Of a DNA stretch of 64,000 nucleotides, positions 16,901 to 25,110 are shown piece after piece. Within the stretch, counting starts at the first letter, position 1; the number at the start of each line of letters is the position of its first letter. Source of the DNA: Natronomonas marina (lineage in GTDB: Archaea; Halobacteriota; Halobacteria; Halobacteriales; Haloarculaceae); NCBI RefSeq assembly GCF_024298905.1, contig NZ_CP101154.1, positions 2,108,001 to 2,172,000 on the forward strand, in the 5' to 3' direction. The translations under genes were made by a program, and so were the position numbers. The notes under the pieces were generated by a model. That model made no database searches. It had not been told where the DNA came from and saw nothing but the letters and a program-made list of their open reading frames with translations.

Positions 16901-17256
16901 CCGGCAAGCCCATCCCGACGGAGGGCACCGCCGTCGTCGACCTCGAGACGCTGCGCGGGATGTCCCAGAAGAACGAGGACATCTCCGACATCCGGGAGGG
17001 CGCCGAACGCCACTTCGACGTCTACGAGAAAGAGGACTTCGAGGACCTGCCCCAGGCGCTCCGGGACGGCGAGGTCGATGTCATCTTCTCGCGTGACCGC
17101 GACGTGCTGGAGGTCGCCGTCGAGGAGACCATCACCTACTTCTCGACGGTGCCGAGCGCCCGCGCCGCCATCGAGGCCATCGAGACGCAGGACGAACCGC
17201 TCGACGTGATGGCGCTGTCCGAGCGGCCGACCGAGCGGCGCAACTGGGGCGAGTAG
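13996..17256 (+). CDS. carB: Carbamoyl-phosphate synthase large subunit
   Basis: 1,086 residues with the duplicated ATP-grasp structure. The first half starts [20 protein letters not shown] and contains the ATP-grasp core ([37 protein letters not shown]). The second half starts [19 protein letters not shown] and has [15 protein letters not shown] and [18 protein letters not shown]. A C-terminal MGS-like regulatory domain follows (about residue 930 on). It makes carbamoyl phosphate from bicarbonate, glutamine-derived ammonia and two ATP for arginine and pyrimidine synthesis. An acidic insert near the middle ([15 protein letters not shown]) is a halophilic feature. The small subunit gene carA is not adjacent and not in this window. 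Confidence 0.98.
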   Translation: [1086 protein letters not shown]

Positions 17257-17285
17257 GCCCGGGGGCGGCCGCCCCGGTCGGACGG

Positions 17286-18536
17286 CTATCTGTCGCCGAA
17301 CACCAGCGTCGACGCCAGCACCAGCGCCGCCGCCGCGAACCCGGCGAACAGCAGGAAGACGGTGGCGGGGGTGCTGTAGGTGAGGACGACCCCCGCGAGC
17401 GACGCGCCGAGGGCGCCGACGCCGAAGATTGCCAGGTACGTGTAGCCAAAGGAGAGGCCGCGCCGGTCCGGCGGCGAGTACGCCGCGATGGTGGCCTGGC
17501 TGAGCGGCTGGAGACCGAACAGCGTGAAGCCGAGGGCGGCGCTGACGGCGACGAGCGACCAGGCCGCGCCGGCGGCGGGGACGAACAGCAGCGCGACGGC
17601 GACGAGTACGGCCAGCATCCCGGCGAGTCCCCGCTCCGGTTCGACGGCGTCGGTGAGCCGACCGCCGACGTACTGGCCGGCGACGCCGACCACGAGAAGC
17701 CCGGTGAACAGGTACCGGGAGAGGCCGAGTTCGGCCGCCGCCGGCCCGGCCGACAGCGGACCGACGGCGGGCGTCTCGCCGCCGACGAGCGGCGCCAGGA
17801 ACCCGCCGAGCAGTTCCGGCAGGAAGGTCAGCACGCCGCGGTAGTAGAGCCCGTTGAACAGGACGATGCCGAGCACCGTCAGGAAGCCGGCGGTGAACAG
17901 CCCCCGGGAGGCCGCCACGAAGTCGCGGAGCGACTCGACCTCGGTCGTGGGTGCCTCGCCGCCGTCGGCTATCTCCGCCGTCCGGTGTTCCTCGAGGTCG
18001 ACGCGGAGGCCGGCGACGCCCGCCACCACGCCGGGGACGGCCAGGACGAGGACGGCCGTCCGCCAGTCGAACGGCACGAGCAGCAGCGCCACGACGAACG
18101 GCCCGCCGGCGATGCCGACGTTGCCGGCCATGCCGTGATAGGCGAAGGCGGCGCCCCGCTCGTCGACGCCGTTGCTGATGAGCGCCAGGCCCGCGGGGTG
18201 GTAGACGCTGGCCGCCAGCCCCCACGCGCCGAGGGCGACGACGACACCGCCGACGCCCGGTGCGAGACTCAACAGCGCGAAGGACAGCCCCATCCCCAGC
18301 AGGCAGGCGGCGATGAGCCGTCGTGAGCCGAACCTGTCGGCGAGCACGCCGCCGGGGATGGCGCCGGCACCGAACAGCGCGTACCCGACGGAGACGGCGG
18401 CGCCGAGCGTCGCCGCCGTGACCGAGAACTCGACCAGCCAGACGGTCACCAGTATCGGTACGGCCAGTTCGTAGGTGTGGACGAGTCCGTGACCGACCAT
18501 CGTGAACCCGGTGATGCGACGGTCGTTCCGGTTCAT
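17286..18536 (-). CDS. Major facilitator superfamily transporter
   Basis: 416 residues with about twelve hydrophobic helices in two sets of six. The MFS loop 2-3 signature appears as GGVLADRFGSRRLIAACLL, and the loop between helices 8 and 9 has YVGGRLTDAVEPERG. N-terminal GFTMVGHGLVHTYELAVPI resembles the opening helices of haloarchaeal MFS exporters of the drug/sugar phosphate types. Substrate cannot be inferred. The ATG at 18536 was chosen because upstream codons encode a non-membrane, basic stretch that matches intergenic sequence. The gene runs towards carB and ends 29 bases from it (convergent). Confidence 0.88.
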   Translation of the reverse strand: MNRNDRRITGFTMVGHGLVHTYELAVPILVTVWLVEFSVTAATLGAAVSVGYALFGAGAIPGGVLADRFGSRRLIAACLLGMGLSFALLSLAPGVGGVVVALGAWGLAASVYHPAGLALISNGVDERGAAFAYHGMAGNVGIAGGPFVVALLLVPFDWRTAVLVLAVPGVVAGVAGLRVDLEEHRTAEIADGGEAPTTEVESLRDFVAASRGLFTAGFLTVLGIVLFNGLYYRGVLTFLPELLGGFLAPLVGGETPAVGPLSAGPAAAELGLSRYLFTGLLVVGVAGQYVGGRLTDAVEPERGLAGMLAVLVAVALLFVPAAGAAWSLVAVSAALGFTLFGLQPLSQATIAAYSPPDRRGLSFGYTYLAIFGVGALGASLAGVVLTYSTPATVFLLFAGFAAAALVLASTLVFGDR

Positions 18537-18914
18537 CGGTTCCCGTCCTGTGAGCCCGCCTTGGTCGCGGGACGGCGGACGGCACCCGCCGCCACTCGTC
18601 CGGCGCTTCCGGCGCGTCCGTTCATCGAGTGAACCAACGGACCCACTATTCAATGCGGTTTCCATTGATTTTCCTGGGTCCAGCGGGCCACTCGCTTCGG
18701 TTTCCGAACCGTCCCGTCGCCAGCCGGCCGGCGCCATCCACGGGTCGCGGCCCGGCCGACCCGAATTGGACGATCGAGAGCCGCTGTGGAGCGTTCTCGA
18801 CGCGTGACTTCCGCCGTCCCGTTCGGATTCGAAACCCCGGAACGGGCGGTCGCCTCCGGGTCGACGCCGATCCCACGGAAAGAATTAGAACGGTGTCGTG
18901 CGACGCCACACCGG
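18537..18914. other. Intergenic region between MFS and membrane-protein genes
   Basis: 378 bases between two divergent genes. It must hold both promoters; AT-richer patches near 18645-18675 (CACTATTCAATGCGG) and 18880-18892 (AAAGAATTAGAA) are the best candidates, the second about 27-30 bases before the start at 18915. Open frames across it on both strands are arginine/proline-rich shadows. No RNA gene or repeat was seen. Confidence 0.5.
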
Positions 18915-19316
18915 ATGAGCGAGGACCCTCTCGATGACGGCGTGATCACGCCGGAACGGCTCGGACAGCTGGCGCTCGTCGGGAACGTCCCGATATTCGC
19001 CTACCTCGGCCGCCTCCTCTTCGAGGACGTGCTGTTCGGTGGCGTCGTGGGCCTGCTCGTCGGCGTCGGGACGCTGTTGCACCTCCCGTACTTCCTGTAC
19101 CGCTCGACGCCGACGGCCGCCGACGTCGACGGGGCGTACGCCCGCCGCGGTGCCGCCGGGATGGCGCTGGACGCCGGCGGCGTCGTCGCCTTCGGGAGCC
19201 GGTTCGTCGTCGAGAGCGCGGCCCTCGCGCTGGCCGTCGGGGGTCTCGTGGCCCTCGTCGTCTTCGTCCCGCTCCAGTACGCCCTGCCGCCGGTGGGCGC
19301 CGGGACGGCGGCCTGA
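18915..19316 (+). CDS. Small membrane protein of unknown function
   Basis: 133 residues. Hydrophobic segments occur at about residues 20-58 (LALVGNVPIFAYLGRLLF and VLFGGVVGLLVGVGTLLHL) and 83-128 (MALDAGGVVAFGSRF, LALAVGGLVALVVFVPL), consistent with four helices. No family was recognised. The start is at the ATG preceded by AAAGAATTAGAA. It is followed 50 bases later by the HD-domain gene on the same strand. Confidence 0.7.
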   Translation: MSEDPLDDGVITPERLGQLALVGNVPIFAYLGRLLFEDVLFGGVVGLLVGVGTLLHLPYFLYRSTPTAADVDGAYARRGAAGMALDAGGVVAFGSRFVVESAALALAVGGLVALVVFVPLQYALPPVGAGTAA

Positions 19317-19366
19317 CGCCCGGTGCGTTCCCACAGCGTTTAGCCGGCGGCGGCCGTTTCGGCCGC

Positions 19367-19918
19367 ATGGACATCGAGGGAGTGTTTCCCGAAATCGAGA
19401 GCATCGAGGACGACAGCCTGCGGACCGGCGTGGCGACGGCCTGGACGACCGCGGCGGGCGTCAACGGGCTGGACGTCGAGGAGTTGCCCCAGCAGCCGTG
19501 GCTGCCGCCCGAAGCGCGGCCGGAGGAGGCCGAGCCGTTCGGACTCGTCGAGCACGTCCGCGACGTGACCGCCTGTGCGGTCGGGCTGGCGGAGTCGCTG
19601 TTGCAGCGGCACCCCGACTTCGAAATCGACCTCGATACCGTCCTCGCGGGGGCGCTGATTCACGACGTCTCGAAGCTCTACGAGTTCGATGCGACCGACC
19701 GAACGGAACTCGGCGAGTTGCTCGGCCACCCCTACTACGGCGTCGCGGTCGTCTCGCAGGCGAACCTGCCGGTCGAGATGGCCCACGTCGTGCTCTCGCA
19801 CTCGCCGAAGACGACCGTCGAGCCGGCGACCCTGGAGGCGAGGCTGGTCCGTCGGGCCGACGAGGCGGCCGCGGCGGCGGCCCGCGCGAGCGCCGGGGCG
19901 AGCGCCGGTCAGGAGTGA
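19367..19918 (+). CDS. HD-domain phosphohydrolase-like protein
   Basis: 183 residues. The HD superfamily signature is GLVEHVRDVTACAVGLAESL (first His) and, about 40 residues on, VLAGALIHDVSKLYEFD, the metal-binding HD doublet; a later MAHVVLSHSPK may supply further ligands. The C-terminus is an Ala-rich low-complexity tail. HD proteins hydrolyse nucleotides or phosphate esters; the substrate is not evident. A small membrane protein gene follows 44 bases downstream. Confidence 0.87.
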   Translation: MDIEGVFPEIESIEDDSLRTGVATAWTTAAGVNGLDVEELPQQPWLPPEARPEEAEPFGLVEHVRDVTACAVGLAESLLQRHPDFEIDLDTVLAGALIHDVSKLYEFDATDRTELGELLGHPYYGVAVVSQANLPVEMAHVVLSHSPKTTVEPATLEARLVRRADEAAAAAARASAGASAGQE

Positions 19919-19962
19919 CCGTCGGGGGTAAACCCTAACTCGGCCGTGCCGAACCGTCGGGC

Positions 19963-20337
19963 ATGAGCGACGAGACGGCGTCCGGCGAGACGGACGAACG
20001 GCAGCGAAAGCAGCTTCGACGGGTCGGCTACGGCATCGCCGTCTCGGGCATCCTGACGGCGCTCGTCGCCCTCGTCAGCACGAATCCGGGACCCATCGTC
20101 CTCTACGGTCTCCTCGCGGTGGCGATTGGAACGTTCGTCCTGGAGTCCATCGAGGGCGGTTCCGCCGGTGGGCTCTCGCTCGGCCTGCTCGTCGGCTCCT
20201 TCGGCGGCTGGCTGTGGCCGAGGATCGACGGCGGCAGCTACCTCGCGCTGGGTGGCACGCTCGTCGTCGTCGGTCTCGTCAACGCCGCGGTGACGCCGTA
20301 TTTCCGGGAACTCGGCGAGCGGCTGGCCGGGCGGTGA
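19963..20337 (+). CDS. Small membrane protein of unknown function
   Basis: 124 residues: an acidic/basic N-terminus (SDETASGETDERQRKQLRR) followed by about four hydrophobic helices between residues 22 and 112, ending with a short basic tail. No family was recognised. It may share a transcript with the HD-domain gene. The sequence GGSAGGLSLGLLVGSFGGWLW is glycine-rich, as in small helical-bundle proteins. Confidence 0.72.
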   Translation: MSDETASGETDERQRKQLRRVGYGIAVSGILTALVALVSTNPGPIVLYGLLAVAIGTFVLESIEGGSAGGLSLGLLVGSFGGWLWPRIDGGSYLALGGTLVVVGLVNAAVTPYFRELGERLAGR

Positions 20338-20489
20338 CGGCCGTCCGGTCGGCCCCTGGTTCCTCGAGGCTCCACAACGGCTTTACCTGGCTCCTCCCAA
20401 TCGCGTGCAATGGCAGACTGGACGGAGCAATCGGCCAACTCGTGTGTATGACGTACACGAGAGGCGTCAACCGGCTCAGTACACGGAGG

Positions 20490-20495
20490 TTTATG
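20490..20495 (+). promoter_or_regulatory. TATA box of the DUF433/DUF5615 operon
   Basis: TTTATG is centred about 28 bases before the ATG at 20521, consistent with a leaderless transcript that carries both genes of the module. Confidence 0.5.
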
Positions 20496-20520
20496 TTGGA
20501 ACCCGCCCTATCCTCGAGTG

Positions 20521-20799
20521 ATGGCCGAAATCGTCCGAACCGACGACGTGCTCGGTGGGGACCCCCGCATCGAGGGAACGCGGGTGGGCGTCCTCCACGT
20601 CTACGAGCTGGTAGTGGAAGGCGAACACTCTCCCGTCGACGTCGCTGACCAGCTCGATCTCTCACTAGGCGAAGTGTACTCGGCCCTCGCGTACTACCAC
20701 GAGCATCCCGACGAGATGCGAGAGGTTCGACGTTCGCAGGAGGACGCCGAGGTCAGCCTCGCGGAGGCGTCCCTGTCTCCCCCGGAACCGGCGAAGTAG
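20521..20799 (+). CDS. DUF433-family putative antitoxin
   Basis: 92 residues with the DUF433 pattern: EIVRTDDVLGGDPRIEGTR, VGVLHVYELVVEGEHSPVD and the helix-turn-helix-like LDLSLGEVYSALAYYHEHP. DUF433 proteins occur in front of PIN-like DUF5615 toxins and are thought to be their antitoxins and autorepressors. Here the DUF5615 gene starts three bases after the stop. The C-terminal third (VRRSQEDAEVSLAEA) is a likely flexible tail that would bind the partner. Confidence 0.85.
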   Translation: MAEIVRTDDVLGGDPRIEGTRVGVLHVYELVVEGEHSPVDVADQLDLSLGEVYSALAYYHEHPDEMREVRRSQEDAEVSLAEASLSPPEPAK

Positions 20800-20801
20800 C
20801 C

Positions 20802-21152
20802 GTGTCCGTTCTCACCGACGAACACGTTCCCAGCGTATTCATCACGACCCTTCGGTCGAACGGACACGGGGTCGTCAAAGCCAGGGAAGCATTCGGAGAG
20901 GCTACCGACGACGAGCAGTTACTCCGTTTCTGCGGTGAGAACGGTCTCCCGTTCATCACGCACGACAGGAAGGACTTCGCGGGAAGTCTCGCCGACACCG
21001 TAGACCACGCGGGAATCGTGATATACACCGACGCGAACTATCTTCGAGACGACCCCGAGAGTGCCGTCCGCACCCTCGAACGAATCTTCGCTCACTATCC
21101 GCTCGACGAACTGAGGAACGAACTCGTCTGGCTCGACCAGTGGCGTCGGTAG
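20802..21152 (+). CDS. DUF5615-family PIN-like toxin candidate
   Basis: 116 residues starting at GTG. The Mut7-C/DUF5615 PIN-like fold shows the conserved acidic start VLTDEHVPSVFITTLRSNG, then DDEQLLRFCGENGLPFITHD with an acidic residue following (RKDFA), and VIYTDANYLRDD. PIN domains are metal-dependent RNases, and DUF433/DUF5615 pairs are predicted type II toxin-antitoxin modules. It is unproven whether this one is toxic. The gene for the replication factor C large subunit follows 45 bases later with its own TATA box. Confidence 0.83.
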   Translation: MSVLTDEHVPSVFITTLRSNGHGVVKAREAFGEATDDEQLLRFCGENGLPFITHDRKDFAGSLADTVDHAGIVIYTDANYLRDDPESAVRTLERIFAHYPLDELRNELVWLDQWRR

Positions 21153-21197
21153 CACCGCTCCGCAACCACTAAACGCACCCCAGCCAACCACCTGCTA

Positions 21198-22661
21198 ATG
21201 GTCGATTGGACCGAGACGTACCGCCCGACGACGCTGTCGGAGGTGCGGGGCAACGACAAGGCCCGCGACGCCCTGAAGGAGTGGGCCGAGACGTGGGACG
21301 AGCACGGCGAGGCGGTCGTCCTCCACGGCTCGCCGGGCGTCGGCAAGACCTCGGCGGCCCACGCGCTGGCCAACGACATGGGCTGGCCCGTCCTCGAGAT
21401 GAACGCCTCCGACGCCCGCACCGCCGACGAGATAGAGCGGTTCGCGGGCCGGGCGGCCTCGAACACGACGCTCGGCAGCGAGCGCCAGCTCGTCATCCTC
21501 GACGAGGCGGACAACCTCCACCACCACAAGGACCGCGGCGGCGCCGCCGCGATGACGCGGCTGGTCAAGGAGGCCACCCAGCCGATCGTCCTCATCGCCA
21601 ACGACTACTACGAGATGTCCTCCGGCCTCCGGAGCGCCTGCCGTGACATCGAGTTCCGGGATATCTCTTCGCGCTCTATCGTGCCGGTCCTGCGGGACAT
21701 CTGCCGGCGGGAGGACGTCACCTTCGAGGAGTCGGTGCTGGAGACCATCGCCGACCGGAACCGCGGCGACCTCCGGGGCGCCATCAAGGACCTCCAGTCC
21801 CGCGTGAAGGACGGCGCGGTGCTGGCCGAGGCCACCGAGGGCGAGCGCGACCGGACCGAGGACATCTTCACGTTCCTCGACGCCGTCCTCAAGGAGGAAT
21901 CGGCCGAGGAGGCCCTCCAGACGGCCTACAACGTCGACGAGACGCCCGACGACCTGCTGCTGTGGATCGAGGACAAGGTCCCGAAGGTGTACGAGGGGGC
22001 CGAACTGGCCGACGCCTACGAGCACCTGGCGGACGCCGACGTCTGGCTGGGCCGGGTCCGGGCGACCCAGAACTACACCTACTGGCGGTACGCGACCGAC
22101 AACGTGGCCGCGGGCGTGGCGTCGGTCCGCCGCTCCGAGCGCGGCGGGTGGACCCGCTACGGCGGCGCCCCCTACCGCTCCTCGCGGGACTCGACGCGGG
22201 ACTACGTCGCCGAGCGAATCGCAAAGACTGCCGGCGTCTCGACGGGCACCGCTCGCCGCGAAATCGTGCCCTACCTCGCGGCGATGACCCACCACTGCAA
22301 GAACCGGGAGTTGACCGTCCGGATGACCGCCCGCTACGAACTGGAGGCCGAACACGTCGCCTTCGTCACCGGGTCCGGGAAGACCACGAACAAGGTCCAG
22401 GGCATCGTCGAGGAGGCCGAGGAGCGGCGCGAGGTCGAGGCGGTCGAACACTCCGGCGGCGCCTTCGCGGCCGTCGAGGGGAGCGCCGCGGAAGCGGAGT
22501 CGGGCGAGGACGACGACGGCGACGACGCCGGGGGGACGCTGGCGGACTTCGGTGCGACCGACGGGACGGCGGCCGAGACAGACGAGGGTACCGCGAACGA
22601 CGGGGACGACGAGGCAGCCGAATCCGACGACGGGCAGGCCGGTCTCTCCGATTTCATGTAG
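21198..22661 (+). CDS. rfcL: Replication factor C large subunit (clamp loader)
   Basis: 487 residues. AAA+ ATPase: Walker A HGSPGVGKTSAAHALAND (about residues 43-60), Walker B LVILDEADNL, sensor IANDYYEMSSGLRSACRD, and the RFC lid/collar domain rich in helices through about 400. The C-terminal tail is an acidic linker ending with GQAGLSDFM, a PIP-box-like motif for binding the PCNA clamp. With RfcS (not in this window) it loads PCNA at primer ends. The TATA-like CTAAACGC is about 27 bases upstream of the ATG. It abuts the convergent transporter permease gene. Confidence 0.97.
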   Translation: MVDWTETYRPTTLSEVRGNDKARDALKEWAETWDEHGEAVVLHGSPGVGKTSAAHALANDMGWPVLEMNASDARTADEIERFAGRAASNTTLGSERQLVILDEADNLHHHKDRGGAAAMTRLVKEATQPIVLIANDYYEMSSGLRSACRDIEFRDISSRSIVPVLRDICRREDVTFEESVLETIADRNRGDLRGAIKDLQSRVKDGAVLAEATEGERDRTEDIFTFLDAVLKEESAEEALQTAYNVDETPDDLLLWIEDKVPKVYEGAELADAYEHLADADVWLGRVRATQNYTYWRYATDNVAAGVASVRRSERGGWTRYGGAPYRSSRDSTRDYVAERIAKTAGVSTGTARREIVPYLAAMTHHCKNRELTVRMTARYELEAEHVAFVTGSGKTTNKVQGIVEEAEERREVEAVEHSGGAFAAVEGSAAEAESGEDDDGDDAGGTLADFGATDGTAAETDEGTANDGDDEAAESDDGQAGLSDFM

Positions 22662-23639
22662 TCAGTCGCGCTCGCCGGGACTGCCGACGCCGGGAATCGA
22701 GACGCGCGCCTCGAAGCGGCTCATCGCCACCGACAGCGTCAGCACCAGCGCCAGGTAGAGTATCGCGACCCACAGGTAGATGTCGATGACCCGTATCGTG
22801 TCCGAGGCGATGCTGTCGGCGCGTTTGAACAGTTCCGTGACCGCGATGAACGCCGCCAGCGAGGAGTACTTGACGAGGTAGACGAGTTCGTTCGTCCACC
22901 CCGGGATGGCGTAGCGGAGTCCCTGCGGCAGGATGACGTGACGGATGCTCTCCAGGCGGGAGAGTCCGACCGACCTGGCGGCGGTCATCTGCCCCGACTC
23001 GACGGACTGCAGCGCCGACCGGATGTACTCGGCCTGGTAGGCGCTGCTGTTGATGGTGAACCCGATGACGGCGACCCAGACGGCGGCACGCGGGACGATT
23101 CCGGTGCCGACGCCGGGCACGAGACGGACGACCTGCGAAGTCGGCAGCCCGAAGTACAGCACGAACAGCTGTGCGAGAAGCGGCGTCCCACGGAGGAGTT
23201 CGGTGTAGGTCAGCGCAACCCACCGCGAGACCGCGCCGCCGTAGGTCCGGGCGACCGCGAGCGGGACGGCGATGACCAGCCCCAGCAGTATCGACAGCAC
23301 GGTCAACAGGACGGTGAGCCTGGCGCCGGTGGCGAGTTCCGGCATGACGCTCATCCCGAAGGCGAGGAAGTCGAAGAGACCCGCGAGCGTGCCGTAGACG
23401 CCGGCCAGCGGCCCGCCGCCGGCCGCCAGTTTCTCCAGGCTGGCGGCGCCATTCGCGAATATCTCCGGCGGGACGAACGGCTCGCGGTCGCTGGTGTTGA
23501 CGCCGGGCGCGACGAAGAGGTCGTGGGTCCAGCGAACCAGGAGCCATCCCCAGAAGACGACGCCGACGGCGAACAACAGCAGCCGTCGCGTGCCCGGAAT
23601 CTCGCCCAACTCGACGCCGCGGACCGTCCGCTCGCTCAT
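22662..23639 (-). CDS. Polar amino-acid ABC transporter permease with long N-terminal extension
   Basis: 325 residues, about 80 longer than the partner permease. The first ~110 residues are unusual: a membrane helix (LLLFAVGVVFWGWLLVRW) and an extracytoplasmic segment, then the HisM/GlnP permease domain with TVLLTVLSILLGLVIAV, the EAA-type loop RSVGLSRLESIRHVILPQG and SIASDTIRVIDIYLWV. It forms the membrane channel with the second permease. Its start overlaps the stop of the ATPase gene by four bases (ATGA), so translation is coupled. It ends immediately at the rfcL stop on the other strand. Confidence 0.93.
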   Translation of the reverse strand: MSERTVRGVELGEIPGTRRLLLFAVGVVFWGWLLVRWTHDLFVAPGVNTSDREPFVPPEIFANGAASLEKLAAGGGPLAGVYGTLAGLFDFLAFGMSVMPELATGARLTVLLTVLSILLGLVIAVPLAVARTYGGAVSRWVALTYTELLRGTPLLAQLFVLYFGLPTSQVVRLVPGVGTGIVPRAAVWVAVIGFTINSSAYQAEYIRSALQSVESGQMTAARSVGLSRLESIRHVILPQGLRYAIPGWTNELVYLVKYSSLAAFIAVTELFKRADSIASDTIRVIDIYLWVAILYLALVLTLSVAMSRFEARVSIPGVGSPGERD

Positions 23640-24364
23640 GCGTCCAACTCGCCGAGGAACTGGCGGGTTCGTTCGTTCTCCGGGCGCTCGAAGAGCTGTT
23701 CGGGCGGTCCCCGCTCGGCGACGACGCCGTCGTCGAGGAAGGTGATGGTGTCGGCGACCGACCGGGCGAAACTCATCTCGTGGGTGACGACGAGCATCGT
23801 CATGCCCTCGTCGGCCAGGTCGAACATCACGTCGAGCACCTCGCCGATGAGTTCGGGGTCGAGCGCGCTCGTCGGCTCGTCGAACAGGAGCAGTTCCGGC
23901 TCCATCGCCAGCGCCCGGGCGATGCCGACGCGCTGTTTCTGCCCGCCCGACAGCTCCGCCGGGTAGGAGTCGGCCTGCTCGGCCATGCCGACCCGGGCGA
24001 GGTTCTCCTCGGCGAGCGAACGGGCCGCCTCCGCACCCATCCCCCGGACCTTCCGGAGACCGAGCGTCACGTTACCCAGCGCCGTGCGGTGGGCGAACAG
24101 GTTGAACCCCTGGAACACCATCCCGACGCGCCGCCGAAGGTCGTCGACGTCCATCTCGTAGACGGACTCGCCGTCCAGGCGGATGTCGCCGTCGTCGATG
24201 TCGGTGAGCCGGTTGACACACCGGAGCAGCGTCGACTTGCCGCTCCCGCTGGGGCCGACCACCACCTCGACGTCGGTGCGGTCCATCCCGTAGCTGATGC
24301 CCTTGAGCACCTCCTCCTCCCCGAAGGACTTGTACACGTCGTCGAACTCGAGCAGTCGGCTCAC
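23636..24364 (-). CDS. Polar amino-acid ABC transporter ATP-binding protein
   Basis: 242 residues, a complete GlnQ/HisP-type ATPase: Walker A VGPSGSGKSTLLRCVNRL, Q-loop VGMVFQGFNLFAHRT, signature LSGGQKQRVGIARALAMEP, Walker B LLLFDEPTSALDPEL, and the H-loop MLVVTHEMSFARSVAD. It powers uptake of one or more amino acids. The gene lies between two permease genes, one base from the upstream permease and overlapping the next. Confidence 0.97.
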   Translation of the reverse strand: MSRLLEFDDVYKSFGEEEVLKGISYGMDRTDVEVVVGPSGSGKSTLLRCVNRLTDIDDGDIRLDGESVYEMDVDDLRRRVGMVFQGFNLFAHRTALGNVTLGLRKVRGMGAEAARSLAEENLARVGMAEQADSYPAELSGGQKQRVGIARALAMEPELLLFDEPTSALDPELIGEVLDVMFDLADEGMTMLVVTHEMSFARSVADTITFLDDGVVAERGPPEQLFERPENERTRQFLGELDA

Positions 24365-24365
24365 G

Positions 24366-25103
24366 TCAGGACTCCCCCGTCGGTACCGCGTACCGCGCTT
24401 CGAGTCGGTCGAGCGCCCGGTTCGTCGTGAACGTCAGCACGAAGTAGATTGCGCTGATTGCGATGATGACCTCGGCGACGGCCTCCACGTCGGGGCGGAG
24501 GAACAGCTGGTACCCCCGGTACAGGAGCTCCCCGAGACCGATGGCGAAGGCGATGCTCGTGTCCTTCAGCACGATGGTGAACTCGTTTTGGAACCCCGGA
24601 ATCGACCGCCGAAGCGCCTGCGGGAAGACGACGTGGCGGACCGCTTCGAGCTTCGAGAGTCCGACCGAGCGGGCGGCCTCGATTTGTCCCTCGTCGATGC
24701 TCTGGATGGCGCCACGGAACACCTGCGACTGGTAGGCGGCGCTCCGGAAACCCAGCGCGGCCGTCGCCGCCAGGAGCGCCTGGCCGTTGATTTCGAACCG
24801 GTCGACGAGCAGCCACCCACCGAGACCGACGCTCCCGATGTCGGGCCAGGGGATGCCGAAGAAGAACAGCACGATGAGGACGACGATGGGCGTCCCGCGG
24901 AGCAGCACGCCGGCACCGCGAACCAGCGAGTGGAGCAGACCGTCGCCGTACACCTCGGTGGCCCCGGCGGGGAACCCGGCCAGGAACCCGAGCGCGAGGC
25001 TCCCGACGGTGAGAAGCACCGTCACGTAGAGCCCCTGTGCGAGCACCCACCAGTTGTCGGCGACGACCGCCCAGTCGCTCGCCTGTAGCGGTGCGAACTC
25101 CAT
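24366..25103 (-). CDS. Polar amino-acid ABC transporter permease
   Basis: 245 residues with five or six hydrophobic helices, of the standard HisM/GlnP length. It contains the EAA loop RSVGLSKLEAVRHVVFPQA, RGTPIVVLIVLFFFGIPW, and the C-terminal FVLTFTTNRALDRLEARY. It pairs with the 325-residue permease as the channel. The start is seven bases after the end of the binding-protein gene; the run of four genes is one operon. Confidence 0.95.
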   Translation of the reverse strand: MEFAPLQASDWAVVADNWWVLAQGLYVTVLLTVGSLALGFLAGFPAGATEVYGDGLLHSLVRGAGVLLRGTPIVVLIVLFFFGIPWPDIGSVGLGGWLLVDRFEINGQALLAATAALGFRSAAYQSQVFRGAIQSIDEGQIEAARSVGLSKLEAVRHVVFPQALRRSIPGFQNEFTIVLKDTSIAFAIGLGELLYRGYQLFLRPDVEAVAEVIIAISAIYFVLTFTTNRALDRLEARYAVPTGES

Positions 25104-25110
25104 CGGGCGA

